Shown here one piece after another: positions 33,645-44,991 of a DNA stretch of 64,000 nt. The stretch is from contig CM037874.1 of NCBI GenBank assembly GCA_021292105.1, forward strand, positions 6,383,886 to 6,447,885, given 5' to 3'. The position numbers were made by a program, and so were the translations under genes. The notes under the pieces are model-generated. The model did no database searches and was not told the origin of the DNA. It saw only the letters and a list, made by a program, of their open reading frames with translations. Positions within the stretch are counted from its first letter, which is position 1. The number at the start of each line of letters is the position of its first letter. This DNA is from Anadara kagoshimensis (lineage: Eukaryota; Mollusca; Bivalvia; Arcoida; Arcidae).

Positions 33645-34243
33645 TGATTTACTTACCAAACTTGTGCTACCTCCCATGATGTACAACCGTGGTATTCTTT
33701 TCAGGTGAGAATATACAAATGTACAGAGCATCAATATATATATTATATATATATATATATGTTAGAGAGAATAAAAAATGAAAAATTCGTGTTTATTTAT
33801 GATCTAATTACTTTAAAAAAAATAAACGATAAATTACAAAAACAATAATTATTATGCATTTTCCCAGATTTTATGGTAAGTAATTAAAATGTAAATTCAA
33901 AATACATTATAATTGTTTTATTTTTAGTATTATTTAAATATTTTGCCAAAAACAATATGAAAGATGAAGATAAATTAAGGGAAAAAGTCCCAGCTTTGAG
34001 GTTGATTTATGATGAATTTAATGTAAATTTATTTGAATATTTTTTTCGAAATATAGAAACCCATATTTTGAATATTTAAACCAATTTTCAAAATATATAT
34101 TCAGTAAATATTTCAAATAGAAGAAAATTATCCAATCACAGTGATGGCGATATTTTACCAGGACCTCAAAAGTTCAGAAATGTAATCGTAGTTTCTTGTC
34201 TTGAGCAGTATAATTGATTGGTTATTTGAAATAATACTAAAAA
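33645..34243. repeat. direct repeat flanking the LINE, proximal (left unit)
   Basis: About 600 bp homologous to 36613-37203, with visible divergence. It contains the first exon of dermatopontin A (ATGGGAGGTAGCACAAGTTTG-type, 33677-33657), its donor gtaagt and the upstream CTGTACATTTGTATATTCTC-like block. Confidence 0.8.
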
Positions 34244-36573
34244 TACAGACAGTAAAGCAGTAAAAAGTCATATAGTAAATGATACTAGTAATTGCCTCTT
34301 ATCACGTCCCACATTAAGGTCAGTCGACATACTCTCAGGATTAATTATTAGTAATGGCAAAATAAAATCATCCCCGTATAGTTATCGCCCAGTATCTCTT
34401 CTTCCAACATTGTCAAAACTATTTAAAAAAAATGCTAATACGCAGACTTGAAAAATCTGATTCTATGCCTAACTTTAGCCGTTAAAACACGGATTTCAAG
34501 AAGGCCTTGGTACCACAACAGATTCATTTCAACTCCAGGAAACGATTCATCATAATTTGGAACTTGGTAAACGTTTGTTGCATTTCTTGATAGTCGCAAA
34601 GCATTCGATACAATGTGGAGAAAAGGATGATGACTAAATTATACAACGGGGGTTGCAAAGGAAGCTATGGATGTTGATCGACGACTATCACATTAATGAT
34701 CAAAGTGCGGTGATGATCAATCTAGATAGTTCGACATAAAACAAGGGTTCGCCAAGGAGGTGTCACATCAGCATTCCTTTACTGTTTTTTAATGAATACT
34801 CGAAAACTGAAGAATGTGATGCATCAGCAAAAATATTTGACATTAAATGTGGGAACCCAAGTTTAGCTATGACATCTGCTGCATAAGTATATCTCCATCC
34901 GGTCTTCGGGAAATATCTTATGATTATTCGATAACGTGAAGATTCAATTTCAACCCAATTAAATCTTCTATTCTTGCTTTTGGTGATAATACTCGACAAA
35001 AATCTACACATCGCCTTAACTGGACACTCAGACAAAGTGAAATTCCAGTTAAAACTTCAATGTCTCATTTAGGTATCATCATAGACTCTAGTTTTAAGAC
35101 AGAACAAAGGACTCGTCAAGCATGTGAAAAAAGTCGAAAATCTCTTTTTGAAACTGAAGGCATTAATATTATGAACCCTTTAACAGCAGTGTCACTGTAC
35201 AACAAAGTTATTAAACCGTCTGTATTGTATGGTTGTGAAGTATGAAATTGAATCATACATGTAGATCATCAGCTGCTTATAAAGTTTCAACATTTTGTGG
35301 ACAAATATATTCAACATTTCCTAAGCTAACCAGATAAAACATATGTGAAAGCATGATCGGATTATTCCGCTTAGCTTCTGAAGTGGATCGACTTCAGCTC
35401 CTGTTTTAATCGATTGTGCAATTTTAATCCAAACTCTCTCTCTCTCTCAAAACAGATTTTCATATTTAGACTGTTTCAATGTCTTCTCAATCCAAACTAT
35501 AATCATAGTGGATTTTCCAGCAATATTTTACTACTACTCTATAAGTATAATTTACTCTCGTACATTCATTAGTTTGCTTACAACGGTACAATTATCAGCA
35601 AGTTTATCTGGAAACGGATAGCAAATAAAGCAATCAAACGCTATGAAACTACTCGGTTGAACCAAAGAACAAAACAAGACCACACTTTGCATCCATTTCG
35701 CAATTTACATCCTTCTATCTCTCAGGCTGCGGTATGGCTCTTTCCAAGACAGAGAAAGAACTTTCGTTATGCTGATTTATTGCAAAACTTTGAACAGTCA
35801 CACCAGCGACAGAAGTAAAGCGTTGTAATATATGCCAGTTATGCCACACAGACATACTTCAGCACATTCTCTGCGTATGTTCCCTTACCGATTCGTATAG
35901 ATCCAGTTTTTGGACCATGGTATCTTCATTATTCCATATAAATCTTACTGTCGGGCTAACGTTTTACGATGCTATTGAACTTACATAGACCTTACTGGGT
36001 AAACCACCGCTCACAGACATTGGTGCAGTTGCGTTAAGACAATTCAGATTACACAGCTTCTGCTTCATACAATACGTTTCAGCAGTGTATGTCTCATGTT
36101 TAAAAACAACAATTATAGGCTCAATTCCATGCTTACACTGGGGAAGTGTTTCACTGCACTATATACATGTCATTGAATATAATATGTATGTCATACTGCG
36201 CGGACATTGCAGACGGCTTGTTGGTGGGGATCGTTGCCCAATCACTTGTTTGCCTGCTTCGCTTGTCGTTCGACTGGAAATGTGCTGGTATTTCATTTTA
36301 TTTATATGCTTGTATGTCCGCGTAACACGGTCTAGTTGGATAGCATGTAACTTGTTGGTGGGGGTAGCTTTTCCAACCACTTGATCCTCTGCTCTGCTGT
36401 TGATCTAGAAGCGTGCCGTAAAATACACGTAAATAAACCCTAACCCTAACCCTAATTATCGTTATGTATAGAAAAATTGTTTGCGTAATTATGTTTAGAT
36501 TTATTGTTTATGTTCTGTGATTATAATTTTCTTATTATGACATAGTAATCTCTTTAATAGAGGCAATAAAGAT

Positions 36574-36612
<39 letters not shown>
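34244..36612 (+). mobile_element. 5'-truncated LINE (non-LTR retrotransposon), left unit
   Basis: A non-LTR retrotransposon fragment ending in a (GAT)n tail. It keeps part of the reverse transcriptase: SSPYSYRPVSLLPTLSKL, DSRKAFDTMW, VRQGGVTSAF, then MSHLGIIIDSSFKTEQRTRQ and a C-terminal CNICQLCHTDILQHILCVC-like cysteine/histidine motif. Multiple frameshifts and stops; no endonuclease domain. The 3' region carries AACCCTAACCCTAACCCTAA (36436-36455). The right-unit copy (49790-52150) is nearly identical. Confidence 0.85.
36574..36612. repeat. (GAT)n tail of LINE
   Basis: About 12 GAT units following GGCAATAAAGATAT, a microsatellite 3' tail as used by several non-LTR families instead of poly(A). 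Confidence 0.9.
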
Positions 36613-37203
36613 CATAATTTACTTACCAAACTTGTGTTACCTCCCATGATGTACAATAGTAGTATATCTTTTTAGGTGAGAATATACAAATGTACAGACA
36701 ATCATTGTATTTATATTTATGTTAAGATAGAACAAAAAATTAGTGTTCATTTACGATCAAAAAACTTTGAAGGAAATAAGCGAGAAATTACAAAAAAATA
36801 ATTATTTATGCACATCCCGGATTTAATGATAAATGTTTAAAATTAAAATTCAAAATACATTATAATGGTTTTTATTTTTAGTATTATTTTAAAATTTTTG
36901 CCAAAAAACAATATAGAAGATAAAGATAAATTAAGGGAAAAAGTTCCAGCCTTGAGGTTAATTTATGATGCTTTTACTTAATTTTAATATTTTTTCTAAA
37001 AACAAAAACTCATATTTTGAATATTTTAACCAATTTTTAAATAATATTATACAGTAAGTATCTAAAATAGAAGAAAATTAACCAATCACGGTGATGGCGA
37101 TATTTTTAAATATCTTTCCAGGACCTCAAAAGTTCTGAATTGTTAGCGCCTTTTCCTGTCTGGAGTCGGATAATTGATTGGTTGTTTGATATAATACTAG
37201 AAA
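36613..37203. repeat. direct repeat flanking the LINE, distal (left unit)
   Basis: Diverged copy of 33645-34243. It holds a second first exon of the same type, 36647-36627 on the minus strand (MGGNTSL against MGGSTSL), with an intact gtaagt donor. Confidence 0.8.
36627..36647 (-). CDS. alternative first exon of dermatopontin A (distal)
   Basis: Encodes MGGNTSL and ends in phase 0 at a consensus gtaagt donor. It could splice to the same second exon as the proximal exon 33677-33657 (MGGSTSL). Only transcript data can tell which one is used. Confidence 0.45.
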
Positions 37204-38930
37204 GTAAGGTCATTCGATATACTTCAATGTTTGAATATATATATATTGTAAAATTTTATGTTTCTGACCCTGGAAATGCCGAAATAACCTTCGATTTAGA
37301 TAATCCAGGGCATCTCAAAACACTGATAAAACTTATAACCACATATTTTTACCTACATTATAAACGAGTGTCACAAAAAGTTATAAGCTTGAGTGAATGA
37401 ATACATGAGTAGAAGGCCTCGATGGTTGTCTGGTCTATTGTACAATCTTCAGGTTAACAACACCTCAGTTTTATCTCCTAGGTCCGAATCCCACTCAAGA
37501 CAGATGTGTAAGAAAGTCTGAAATTAAACAACTTCATGCGGCAAAAATTCATGAAAAAAGGTTATTGAATTTTCAACATTCAATTTGAAATGAAAAATAT
37601 TTTACCAAAATACCTGTTTTGAACTAGCTTTTCCACACTTTCGTCGTTTGTTTTTCTGGACTAGTAAATCAAATCGCTTTGGTGTCATTTAAGAACCACG
37701 TTTGTAAATAAATACGTGATGTAGATCGGTTTGGGCCCTTTAAAAGTTCTTAAACTACACCAGTGTTTGCCTAATGTTGGTGGTCTTGATATTTTTACCT
37801 TGTCTTTCTAAACACGTGGTTTCAGTTTTCACATACTTACGCAAGTTATCACGTGCTCATACAAAAGTTACTCTGTGTTCGCGTGCTAACGCGAAAGTAT
37901 TCGTATGTTGACGCAAAACTGATAACATTCGTTCGAGCACTTAATAATATATAACGCTCGCATAACACGCGATATAAAATATGTTTTGTGTCACCTCTCC
38001 CATGTCTTGATTTACTGTATCTATATAGAATAATAATTATTATTATTATTTCAACAAAAAACCGTATTACGATATACACTGTAGTTACCTATTGTATTTC
38101 CATAAATTGAGTGCACTTGGGGTTTTATTATTTATTTCTTTTAATTGAAAATGTTTCCATTAAACTATCAATTGAAATGCACTGATCTAACCAAATCATA
38201 TTTTAACTAAAAACATTATTGTTTAGTTCTCCTATACATAGAGACATTTTGCAAAATTTTTGGATATTTGATCAAGTTTATACACAAATTTAGCCTCATC
38301 CAAAGTTACATCGGGGCATCTAGGGTCAGGTAGGTCATTGTTGTTCGGGTTTTTTTCCAAGTGTGATCATCATGAAATTTCAATTATGACATAACGTTTA
38401 TAGTTGTTCCAAGTAAGAAGGTACAGAAGGGATACTTTTGACATAGTCATATTTGTTGTTTTGTTAAAAAGTTTAAAAATTGCTCTATGTACAGAATTAA
38501 GTTCACTTTTTCATAAATGAAAAATATTTTATATAGAAAAATATTTATATTTTTTTCTATTAGGTCAGTACATTTTGTATTAAGTTTTGACAAATTTCTT
38601 GTGAGTTTGTTATAGAACTGAAAAACTACTATGGTGATGGATATCCTTTACAATTTGAAACACCTACGGAATCATGAGAAGCATACGGCACTATGGCACT
38701 GCAGTTGGATAGGAATTTATAGGAGAAAAAAAACTGCCTTCGTAAGTGTTTTTAGATGAGGGAGTTCGGGTAAGGTTTGTTTTGGACTCATTTATAAATA
38801 TGCCATTAAATGAAATATTCTTGACTATAGCTGTTTATGTGTATTCTTAACATAATAAACTCAGCAATAGTATATGTTTTGTTGCATGAAATAAAACAAA
38901 ATCAAGTTCAAATTTTTGTTATTTGTGTCT
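37204..38930. other. unit-specific DNA without a recognised gene (left unit)
   Basis: AT-rich DNA, almost identical to 52740-54469. A plus-strand frame of about 86 codons (37140-37400) is kept in both units with one synonymous and one conservative change. It lacks an ATG and any family signature, so it is not called. Confidence 0.4.
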
Positions 38931-38936
38931 TTTATT
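38931..38936 (-). terminator. poly(A) signal, cysteine-rich exon A
   Basis: Minus-strand AATAAA about 107 nt after the TAG at 39043; the same in the right unit at 54470-54475. Confidence 0.5.
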
Positions 38937-39042
38937 TTTTCATATTTTGAAAGTATCAAACATAGTGTATAGGCTAGTATTAAAGAGATTGAACTTGGAT
39001 TCAGCATAATGCTTCAGTATGGAAGTTTACGATATCATATTG

Positions 39043-39156
39043 CTAACATCGGCATCCAACATTTGGAATACAATTTTCACCTGGCGTACAGCATTCAACT
39101 TTTCCTGGTAGAAATTCGCATTTCTTTGTTCCTATTTTACAGGTAGTGTTGCTCTT
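39043..39156 (-). CDS. terminal exon of a cysteine-rich peptide, copy A
   Basis: A 114-bp phase-0 exon after a strong TTTTTTTTTACAG acceptor, ending in TAG. It encodes 37 aa with the pattern C-x6-C-x8-CC-x5-C-x5-C-x-C (pieces CKIGTKKC, VECCTPGENC, GCRC). Seven cysteines in a compact tail suggest a small disulfide-rich secreted domain, as in knottin-type peptides or antimicrobial peptides; I do not recognise the family. The right-unit copy differs only by a synonymous Cys codon (TGC/TGT). Upstream exons would lie to the right, across the duplication junction, so this copy is probably cut off from its own 5' end. Confidence 0.55.
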   Translation of the reverse strand, partial: KSNTTCKIGTKKCEFLPGKVECCTPGENCIPNVGCRC

Positions 39157-39348
39157 CTGTAAAAAAAAATAATTGATTTAGTCCTATTTTAACCGTTTTG
39201 TAATATTTTGGAAACACTAAACTGAGTTTGTACGGTATCTTTAAGAATTACTAAATAGGGTATGCAAGTATTGTATACGAAATGTTTTTACATCAAACCA
39301 TAAATGTTGCATTAGTTGACACAAATAATTAATGATTCCACAACTTTA

Positions 39349-39535
39349 ATGCTAACTGTACAATTGTCGAAATGCTTGCCTACTGTAAGGGCAAAAAGTG
39401 GTCCCATATAAGCGTCCAGATGAACCGGTGCATCAGCATCGCCGCCATTGAAAACAAAGCCTACCGGGCGTTTTGGAATGGAATCTGGCATAATGATTCC
39501 CCTATTATTGTCAATATTAAAAACAGTCGAAACAT
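39349..39535 (-). pseudogene. truncated D1 exon 1 at the duplication junction
   Basis: It repeats the 5' part of D1 exon 1 (start MFRLFLILTIIGESLCQIP), then is cut at the breakpoint. A one-base loss in GGAATGGGAATC shifts the frame after the signal peptide, and two more small indels follow. Exons 2-4 are absent, so it cannot make the protein, although the D1 upstream region came along. Confidence 0.88.
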
Positions 39536-39708
39536 AATTATAATGATCGTTATAACAAACTTGTTACAGCTCTTAACAGGTGTATACATCCGTTATCACA
39601 ACTATTAATATGTCGACAGACGGGTACTTTTTGTTAAATATAACATCACTAGTGATATGCTTAGAACAGAAACTATGGTAAGCTTATAACAATATCCATA
39701 CTTGTATG

Positions 39709-39712
<4 letters not shown>

Positions 39713-39778
<66 letters not shown>
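39713..39778. repeat. (TA)n microsatellite
   Basis: Pure TA run; partner of 23532-23588. Frames of alternating I-Y residues here are artefacts. Confidence 0.95.
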
Positions 39779-39781
<3 letters not shown>

Positions 39782-40074
39782 TTTTGTGACAAACATCACA
39801 TTCTTTAAAGTTGGAGTATTCGTGGCAGCAGAAAAATTTTCTTCTGACTCGAATAAAAATTATCATAGTCATGCATGTACAACATACATATACATGTATT
39901 ACTTATTTCCAAATGTCTACGCCTAAATATGTAAAATGTATAGATTTAATTTATTGTCATTATATCCGATACCCGTTCATGGTCGAGTTTTATAATAACT
40001 ACATGTGGTTTATCGTGGCTTTTGTTTGGTGGTACCAATGCCGATGTCAGATAAGCAAAACCCAAGTATAATAA

Positions 40075-40450
40075 AAAAAAACGCATACCAATCCATGTCC
40101 AAATAAAAATCTCTAAGCAAAGTAAATACTTTGAAACTGGAAAATTAAGTTAAATACGTGATCTTCCACCATGGAAATGAGGTCGGGTGCTCAGGATAAA
40201 TAAGCACCTCCTGTTTAGCTAGCTATACCGCCATGTGAAAAATTTAAAAAAAAAACCACATGAACAGGGAACTGTGAGATGTCAAATATATCAAGGTTAT
40301 TTTTGGATACAAAGACATCATACTTATCAAGAATACCGTGATGATGGCCATAAAACATTTTGAGAGCTTTGAAAAGCCTGAGTTTGGAATATCCCAACGT
40401 CAAAAATTTATCTTAAAGCAGTCTGCTTCGTTGTATAATGTCCCCGTATG
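40075..40450 (+). repeat. dispersed repeat R1 (right unit)
   Basis: Partner of 23870-24260. Confidence 0.75.
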
Positions 40451-40719
40451 AGGAACAAGCTTTACCATGGTGTATTGAATATGACAAAAATCCAATATAA
40501 GCCAGCCTAAGAAGTGAATATACGTATATTGTTGTACATTTTACTGCTATTACATAAGGTATCCATTTGGCTTAACACAAAGCTAAGCATTACTAGTCTA
40601 GCAGAAACACCCCTGTATCAGCCTAACAAAGATCAATGTTCTTAATTTATTTAGAAATTCAATTTCTCTGAAATGTAAATTATTAAATAACAAAGACTAG
40701 TTAGAACTACAATATGGAC

Positions 40720-40725
40720 TTTATT
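40720..40725 (-). terminator. candidate poly(A) signal, dermatopontin copy B
   Basis: Minus-strand AATAAA 213 nt past the TAA at 40938; conserved in the left unit. Confidence 0.45.
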
Positions 40726-40937
40726 TTAAAACTTCACACCACTGATTTTACAAAACAATTCTTCATCAATCTAAAACTATCACGTATCAATTCTTTACAA
40801 CAATATATTATGTATTCAAATAAAACAAAACGCTTGCTGGAAATTAAAAAAAAAATATGAGAAGAGATTTGGGTAAACGCATTAATTTTATCATCAATCT
40901 TGACGTTCACATTTTCGACCATTGACAATTTATCCAG

Positions 40938-43918
40938 TTATATCGGTAGTATCGGAAGAACTCTCCTCTGTCGGCAAATTGTAAACCTCCAGCGTCTGTC
41001 CCTGAAATTAAAATTAATGATGATGAACATTGGTAATAATAATAAGAAGAAAATAATTTTAAAAAATAAATTAATAAATAAATACATGTAAATAAATAAA
41101 TAAACAACCTTGCGTTGAACTTATAAAAAAGACGCGATAATCAAAATGTTACGAGGTCAAAGGTGCCGGCTTACGGGTTACAGCACCTCACACCGTTAGA
41201 CTTGGGGTTTTAACGTGAGAAATTCTGTCAGTTCATTTGCCAAAGGTACACATATGGATGTTTCCCTTGGGCACTTCTACTGCCTTCATTATCAAAGCAC
41301 TGGCCACCTGGATGTATTTACTCCACTCCTATCAAACTACTGTTCTGAAGATAGAATGGAGCGCATTCTTCCAAGAGTGTCTAATCTATGAAAACGTTTT
41401 CATTTTGGTATAAAGTCTGTTTACAACCAATAAGTCTCTTGGGCTTTGCCCATTTTCATGGGGTTAACGTGTGAATAAAAACCATAGCTTTTTGCATCGT
41501 GAAAACAACCACATGCCGTAATTACATGCTATGTAATTTATTTTAGCGGCATTTTTCTAACCTTTGCGGTGATACCAAAAACAGGAGTGAAAGAGTTTTT
41601 CATATGCTAATCAGTTTCTGTTACGGGTCATTAAGACAATATCTTCTTCGACTCGACAAGGATAGTCACTCCCAACCACGTGTATATTAATATCACCATC
41701 AGTTTTTTCTGAAACTTTTTTAAGTTAATATCTCTAAAAATCTACACAGTTAACGTTGTTGATTTACCGTTATTATTTATTTCATATATTTTCTGCTACA
41801 ATGATCAGAAGTATTTGTTAACATACGTCTCTAATTATAATCCTGTTACCAAATTGCTAAAGGTAAAGTTGACCGACTTTTACAACACGTGTACACCAAA
41901 ATAGTTCTTGCCAACCACGTGGTGGATTTGACAGTTCTTGCAGTCTTTCTAATTATCCGTACACACGATTTTTAAGTTTAATTAGTTACCATAATTTACC
42001 ATTTATTACATATTATTAGAATTTTACTTATCAAAAACTATAAAGTTTCCCTTGATCTAATAAGAGAGAGAGAGAGTATAAGAGAATAACGTTGTTGATT
42101 TATCGTTATTATTTATTTCATATTTTCTGCTACAATGGTCAGAAAAATTTGTTTACATACATCTCTAATTGTAATCCGATTACCCAATTACTAAAGGTAA
42201 AGTTGACCGACTTTTACAACACGTGTACACCTAAATAGTTCTTGTCAACCACGTGGTGGATTTGACAGTTCTTGCAGTCTTACTAACTATCCGTACACAC
42301 GATTTTTAAGTTGAATTAGGTCACTATAATTTACCATTTATTACATATTAGAATTTTACTTATCAAAAACTATAAAGTTTCCCTTGATCTAATAAGAGAG
42401 AGAGAGAGAGAGAGAGAGAACGTTGTCTCAATTAATGATTTGCACGCGAATTGTGGCAAGAATGCTATTTCGTAAACAAAACAAATTTTTAGTACATGAC
42501 ATACTCGTGCAGCATTATAACACCATATGCAAATTGATAACTGTTAATAAATTTAAACAATTTTGAGTGATTTTATAAATAAATTTACGAAAACAATATC
42601 CGTTCTTGTCAATCATGTGTAGTGTTGTGTGTCAACATTGTCGATAAGTATTTCTTATGCAAATTAGCACAGTATTCCCCTGTTCAATTCGACTGAAATG
42701 TAGGACTGAGAAAAGTTTAAGAATAGAAATATTAAAAATTAATTATGGCATGGATTGTATAATAAATGTACGATTTTACTTTTACAATAAAAAGCTTCGT
42801 TTTAGAGAAATCTACGAAAACCCGAGAGTCTAAAGGATGTAAATAGACTTTAGTACTTTATGTGATAAGGAGTAGTCGCTAACTTTTTCTTACTAAATAG
42901 TTATGTGTCAAGATGACAGAAGAACCAACAATAATTGTCAAATGCTGAGTTTTTATTTATATTAGGTGCATAAAAATAAAAATTAACATATGACATAGCG
43001 TTAAAATGAAATGCAACTTATTGTACATAATGCAATGTAATCTAAATCATGAAAATATCTGCTTTCTAAATATTAAAATTCCTCACAAACTTAGGCCATG
43101 TTTAATGTTTTAAAGTTTTCAACTATTGTCTTAGGTGGATCCGTAAATTTTATTTTTGTCCTATTTTTCTTAATTCAGCATCTTATATATATTTTATTTC
43201 CACAAGTTTTGTCCGAGCACGACTTATGTAGAATTTTATTCCGGAATGACATTCTAGTACTGCCAAATTGAACAGTTTTAACAATATTTTAGCCATATCC
43301 ATCGTCTATTTTGAGTTATGTTATTTAAACAGAAATGTCTTATTTAAAGTGCTCCATTTTGTACATATTGTGCTCCGTAGCAATTCCTTAATCCAATGGC
43401 CATTGATATTCAGTTCTGCAATATATTTATATCGAGGAACATGAACCAAGAGAATAAAATAAACTTCCATCTACAATGTATCAGTTTTAGTCAACTCGTG
43501 TTATTTTTATCTGCATTATTCCGCTTTTAAATGCCACCTCTATATAAGAACCATCTGGTTTTAAAGGCCACTCAAATTTCATCCCATTTGCTCTTTATTC
43601 GTGATATATAAACCTCTATAAAGGTATAAAGCCTACTTTTACTAGTCCCAATGTGTAGTCTTTTGAACAGGTTTGACTATATATTCCCTGGTAACCCTTT
43701 CATTTAACTCACCTATATAACAAATGTCGCGATGACGTCGCTACTCCAGTGATGACGTAATCCTCCGGTGCTATATAGTCGAACGACTGCCTGTAGTCGT
43801 TAACATACAGTGTCGACAAACATTGACGGTTGACGTAATTACCTGTAAGGTAGAGAATTTCTTTATTATTCCTTTCCTTTTCTATACAGCAATATACCTA
43901 CTACCTTACATATATGGA

Positions 43919-43996
<78 letters not shown>

Positions 43997-44943
43997 GGGC
44001 TTTAAACTGTTTACAGATGAATTGTTGATGCAGGTATATTGCAAACATAAGCTTATCAAAACCCTCAAAAAGTTTATGGCCGTCATCACATTATTGTTAA
44101 TAAGAACGATAGTTCCATGTTCATATCAGTCTCAATTTCACACCTAGCTAAACAACAGGTGCTTACTTTTCCAGGGCACCAGACCTCACTTCCACGGGAG
44201 AAGTCCGTGTGTTTAACTTATTGTCAGCTTAAATGATTTTACTTTGCTTTGGGATTGTAATTTAAACATGGAATGGCATGTTTGTTTTTGATTTATAATA
44301 TCACAAGTAAGTTTTAGAAACTAAAATTAAAATAATTTACAATAATAACTTTAAGACTAATCTTTTCAAATGAAGGAAAAATAACAGTATCAGTAGAGGA
44401 TGTATTTTACAATAACAAAAAATTCGCCTGTCACATAAAAAAAAAATAAAACAAAACAAATCAAGAAAAATATAAACATAACAGACTTCAACAACGTACC
44501 GCAAAATATAATGTAATAAACGTAATGAAATAATTAAAATCTGCAGTTGAACAACATATAATCCGCTATCGTAAGAACAAATCGGGAATACGTCAGGAAA
44601 CAACACAAATCGAAAACAAAAAAGCATTGATAGGTGATTAACATGTTATATTGATGATTTTCTTATAATAGAAGAAAACAAACATGGGCTCGACAGCCCC
44701 TAATACTACCAAAACATGAAACGGTTTAATATGAAGAAAGGAAAATGGCAAATAATGCTAAAAAGATAACATTAGGTTTGTACTTCACGCTACAAGACTC
44801 CCGACATCAGATAGGCAAAGAATTAAATAATGAAATAATGTCTGGTGATGTGTTTAGTTTAAATAAGTTGCTCCAGACAGGCACAAAAAAGACTATGTCA
44901 CGAAATGATATCAATAATTCTGCAGCCTTAAGGTCATAACTAG

Positions 44944-44991
<48 letters not shown>

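Larger units (their letters stand above)
24731..33677 (-). pseudogene. Dermatopontin-like gene, copy A (frameshifted)
   Basis: Five exons mirror intact copy B: E1 33677-33657, E2 32202-31973, E3 28417-28292, E4 25647-25518, E5 24788-24731. E2 is 230 bp against 232 in copy B. It has lost one G after CATGCTTG and one base in the GAAGAG run, so the frame shifts after the signal peptide and hits a stop within E2. Other exons stay open and keep the dermatopontin signature: RKDRDWSFRCC in E3, VNDYRQSFDY in E4 and DRCWRFTIC in E5. All splice sites are intact. Either this copy is a young pseudogene, or the two indels are residual sequencing errors; both lie near short homopolymers. Intron 1 holds a 566-bp foldback and intron 2 holds a 3-kb satellite. 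Confidence 0.75.
23179..39348. repeat. 16-kb direct tandem duplication, left unit
   Basis: Co-linear with 39349-54889. It begins inside exon 1 of D1 and ends after the cysteine-rich exon. The junction at 39348/39349 joins ..ATTCCACAACTT(TA) to ATGCTAACTGTACAATTG with at most 1-2 bp of microhomology. Content in order: 5' part of D1 exon 1 and its upstream DNA, R1 copy, dermatopontin copy A with its satellite and foldback, LINE between first-exon repeats, cysteine-rich exon A. Relative to the right unit it has about 1.6 kb extra at 26.5-28.15 kb and a longer satellite, and lacks the block at 41.4-43.45 kb. Confidence 0.92.

Noticed and set aside
37140..37400. 86-codon frame conserved in both units (also 52678-52938)
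   Set aside because: No ATG, no recognised domain; the near identity is explained by the recent duplication of the whole region.
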